From assembly GCA_905250115.1 (NCBI GenBank), contig CAJNOI010000003.1:1180523-1244522 (forward strand): 64,000 nucleotides of DNA. The letters run 5' to 3'. The notes below the pieces were generated by a model. It was not told the DNA's origin, did no database searches, and worked only from the letters and a program-made list of their open reading frames with translations. This document shows positions 60,400-64,000 of this stretch, in pieces. Position numbers and translations under genes: made by a program. Numbering within the stretch: the stretch's first letter is position 1; every line of letters starts with the position of its first letter. The stretch is from Adineta steineri. Taxonomy: Eukaryota; Rotifera; Eurotatoria; Adinetida; Adinetidae.

Positions 60400-61954
60400 T
60401 TTGTTTGAAGATCTTTGTATTTAAATTCACTTGTGATCAATGTTCACATGTTAGTTATGCAGAGAGGACATACTAAAACCATATACAAGGTCATCAGGTC
60501 GCCTTTTTTATGCTCTATCTATCTTTCTCTCTCTTTTTTTTTCTTTTTCTTCGCCTTCTCCTCCTTCTTCTTCTTCTTCTATTCCGTCAAAAATCTGTGC
60601 TCTCGTTCCAAAGAGAAAGAAAACGAATAATAATATTAGTTTTTCTTTTCTTTTTGCTCTTTCTTTCATCTTCATTCTCTTCGAATCGGAGGTGATTAGT
60701 AAAAAAAATATTAGATTGGAACCTAGACTTTTTCTGTCTAGAATAGCTTTCATGTTCAGACTCTATTAGCCATTAACAAGCTCCCGTCTATTTTTTTTTT
60801 TGGAATTTTTGTCTCATGTTTCTCGTTCTGCTCGTTTTTTCTTTACAGAATAATGAAAGTAAAAGAAATGGGTTGAAAATCGTGCAATCGTTTATAAAGT
60901 ATAATGATTCTAGTAGACAAACCAACAGTCAAAAAAAGAGTGAAAAAGAATCGAATTTCATCAACATGAGATGTTACACTTTACACCTTTACCTCCTTAT
61001 CATTGTTGACAACGACTACCATAGCTTCTCTTTTTTCCTCTTTTTTTTTCCTTTGTAAATATGTGCATTTTTGCGTGTATATATATATATATATATGCGT
61101 GTTCATTCCGTTTTATTTATCTCTCTCCCTCTCTCTCTCTTTTTCTCCTTCGTTATTTGAAAAGCTTAATCGGGAAGCGAGATTCACCGACAAACGGAAG
61201 GCTCATTAACCAAAGTTTTTATTATATTAATTACGGTGATTGAAAAGGACTGGTACATATAGGAATTCACTTATTCTTAAGCATTCTATGGTAAATAATA
61301 AAGAAAAAATTTTCTTTTTTTTATATTAAAAATTCATTATTAATAATGTTCGACATTTTTTTACTTAAAGAATAGTAACCATTAAATAATGAAAGCTATA
61401 TGTGCATAATTGATTAGTTTTTTATTTAAAGTCATTATCTCAATAGATTTCTACATAAATAAACTCACCGATTATGTTAAACAAAACAAAAAAAGGAGTT
61501 TTCTAAGTCTTTACCATATGCTTTTTCTCATGTCTTATTCTTATAAATATTAGGAAACGATGAGAACTATTGAATATGTATGTATTTATTTATCTATAAA
61601 GACTATATTCATTTTATATTCTAATATATGAATACATAAATTAATGTGAATGATTAGAGTTTTGATCGATTACAACTTTACTACTTACGATAAAGAGACT
61701 TCAAATGAAAATAAAAGAATAGAATAGAGAAAGACTTTTTTTGTTCATATTGAAAACTAATTGGAAACCTGTCAACAAGAACGAGTATGAAAGATTCATT
61801 GAATAGACTAATATGCTACAATGCACAACCGAACACAATACTGCTAGTCACCCACCGAATAGCAGTACTGCTAGAGACTGAGTGCGAGCGAGAAGTGAAT
61901 AATCAAGCATGAATTATAGATGAAACGAGCATATATGCCAAAATAGCTTTTTCT

Positions 61955-61985
61955 CGTTTCTCTTCTCTTCTCTTCTCTTCTCTTT
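61955..61985. repeat. (CTCTT)n microsatellite
   Basis: Five to six TCTCT pentamers in a row. Confidence 0.85.
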
Positions 61986-62937
61986 TATTTCTCGACAGCA
62001 GCGTCGACACTTCGGCTATGTCGAGCAGCAACAGCACATGTGCTACGGGTTTCTCTCGTTCTCTCAACTATTTGCTCTCTACGTGCAATAAATGCATGGC
62101 AGTACCGCAAACCTACGATGAAGCAATGAAGAGAAGGAAAAGAAAGAAGTGTACTCTTCTAGTTGTCACCATACAGCAACGGCAAAAGAATAGGGAACAG
62201 TACTACTAATAGAAATAGCAGTAATTTGCTATCGGTGTGTATATGTAAATGTGTGCATAAAACTTCTCTCTTTTTTTTTCTCTTAAATACTGACTACCTG
62301 CTATGCGTTGAAGGACAACGAGAAAGAGAAAACAGGCAACTTCATTGATGAAGATCAATTTTTCGATAATATGAAACTCGTAGTCTATCAAAGAAATACT
62401 CGACTCGCATGGGTGGGCGATCGAAGTAATCGCAATTAGTATAAAAACACAAATGGTAGTTATCTATACTTGTTCTTCCTACACATATAATTAAATATCA
62501 ACATGCTTGATCTAAACAATGTTTGGCATATCAATCGCTATATTATTAACGAAATAAAATAAGCAAAAGAAAGAAGAAGGATTTATTTAGAAATCGATTA
62601 TTTGTGAGATGATATATGCATTAGTCTATGAAAAAAAAGGAAGAATATGCTGCTTTTAACTCGTTCTTTTGTTTGAATATAGATATATATAACCCTTTTC
62701 TTTATATTCAATATGGTCATATAACAATAATATACCTCTACAATATATCTTATTGACGTCCAAAATATTTTTTTTCTCTTTTTTCTTTACTAGTCATTAG
62801 CGTAGAGAAAACACTCGAGAGATATATTATACTAAAGATTTACTTCAGCCAAGCAAGCAAAGCTTCATCATAGCGTTGATGTAGAATGAGTGCTTATAAA
62901 AAAAAATATATAAATGAATAAAATTTCTTTTTTTCTT

Positions 62938-62962
62938 CTGCTTCTTCTTCTTCTTCTTCTTT
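62938..62962. repeat. (TTC)n microsatellite
   Basis: About eight CTT/TTC triplets in a row. Confidence 0.85.
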
Positions 62963-64000
62963 CTATCTCTTTTTTTGTCATTATAAAATGTTGGTTGGTG
63001 GTTGTCTTGTATATAGCATGATTCGAAATAGAGAAATGTCTACTAAAAAAAAACTGATAGAAAAGTTATATATAATCTTAAACATGAAATCTAAGTAGGT
63101 CTTCAAATGATATAAATCAGTATGACTTCGACATTAACTAATTAAGGTTTTGATATGTTTTCATAACATATGATAATATAATTTTTTTCTTTTATCTTAT
63201 TTATATATAATCAATAGATGATAAAACTTATATTATTGTATACCATTCTCATATTAATGTCAACATCGATCTAATTATCAGTTCTATATATAAAACATAC
63301 TTGAAAAATCATAAAACTTAAAAAATATAATTCCTATTTATTTTTTTGTTTATTGTTTAAATAGAATAGCATCAAATGTCGATCGAACATTTATATCGAT
63401 CCATAATAAATCTATAATTGATAGTGATCCATTACAAATTGCTTCCAGTTATCTTTTATAGAATTAGTTGTCACAAAAAAAAAGAGAATTCTATCATATG
63501 AATATGAAGAAGCGGAAAAAGATTTTTTAGACTTGCGTCAGATCTTATCTCCGATCCGGAAGAGAAGATATTATAAGAGGTATATATGTAATAGAATTCA
63601 ATTAGTTGAACACTAAAGAGTGTTTTCTACTTCAGCTATTGTGAGTACTTAATAATTCTAGTGATGCCTCATTCAAGCCGTATTTCATAAACCATACGAT
63701 TTCCGGTTCTATGATCCCATAAATGATTAGGTCTGTTTTATTTCTCTGACATCAAATATAAATATATAATTCTAATTTTATCGATTTCTTTTTTTTTATT
63801 ACTATTATTAGCCTTGGGGAAGACGAAGTATTTATTAATTAAAATTGAAATCAGTAGAGAAAATAGAATTTCTAAATAATTGTTTTCAATCTATTAAAAT
63901 GATTAATAGCGTACATAATTTATTCGATCATTCTTAAGCAATATTATGTTGATAACAACATTGTCAATAAAAATATATTATGTATTGACAACATAAATGC

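Larger units (their letters stand above)
60400..64000. other. Long region without a supported gene, upstream of the exchanger
   Basis: Both strands lack conserved coding frames. It contains pyrimidine-rich and simple repeats: CTT/CTC runs at 60,525-60,590, (AT)n at about 61,078-61,097, (CTCTT)n at about 61,955-61,985 and (TTC)n at about 62,938-62,962. A moderately GC-richer stretch at 61,840-62,210 has a serine-rich frame (62,018-62,209) with no domain. The exchanger promoter should lie near 60,400-61,000. Confidence 0.4.

Noticed and set aside
60508-60753. Glutamate/lysine-rich and serine/phenylalanine-rich frames
   Set aside because: They are translations of CTT/CTC simple repeats.
62018-62348. 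Serine-rich and basic short frames
   Set aside because: No splice context, no domain, and codon use unlike the real genes in the window.

Overview
This window looks like bdelloid rotifer nuclear DNA, possibly Rotaria or a relative. It is AT-rich and gene-dense. Coding genes carry many GT-AG introns of about 48-70 bp, and short CCCACA/TGTGGG tracts (the bdelloid telomere-type repeat) are scattered through it. Animal-only families are present: innexin, NCX, strawberry notch, seipin and a fibrinogen-domain protein. The species is inferred, not proven. Two assembly gaps are present (5073-5172 and 34001-34010). All exon models were built by hand from splice sites and reading phase.

Layout. Positions 1-9,000 are a decayed, repeat-rich zone. 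It holds the first four exons of a possible SLC5-type symporter (minus strand), a reverse-transcriptase scrap, a broken twitchin/titin-like fragment ending at a gap, a 120-bp tandem repeat, two long inverted repeats and CCCACA tracts. Positions 9,061-27,858 are one giant 15-exon gene for a 5,679-residue RNF213/mysterin-type AAA+ protein. It keeps its ATPase motifs, has no RING or RZ finger that I can see, and appears to end in about eight tandem ubiquitin-like modules. Positions 28,000-34,100 are again degenerate: a second copy of the symporter 5' exons, a broken F-box gene, a truncated GFA-domain gene and two GC-rich islands.

Positions 34,660-60,399 are an ordinary gene-dense block: a claudin-like four-span protein (+), strawberry notch (-), signal peptide peptidase (+), seipin (+), a USP37-type deubiquitinase (+) with a fibrinogen-domain gene nested antisense in one intron, an innexin (-) and a Na+/Ca2+ exchanger (-). 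The exchanger has two tandem, phase-matched versions of one exon at the start of its first Calx-beta domain. Seipin and the deubiquitinase are only 55 bp apart, each preceded by a splice-acceptor-like site, which suggests a trans-spliced pair.

Positions 60,400-64,000 hold no gene I can support.

Most genes are unrelated housekeeping or membrane functions. A loose ubiquitin theme (RNF213-like, USP37-like, F-box) and an ER-membrane theme (signal peptide peptidase, seipin) are visible, but nothing shows that these genes act together.
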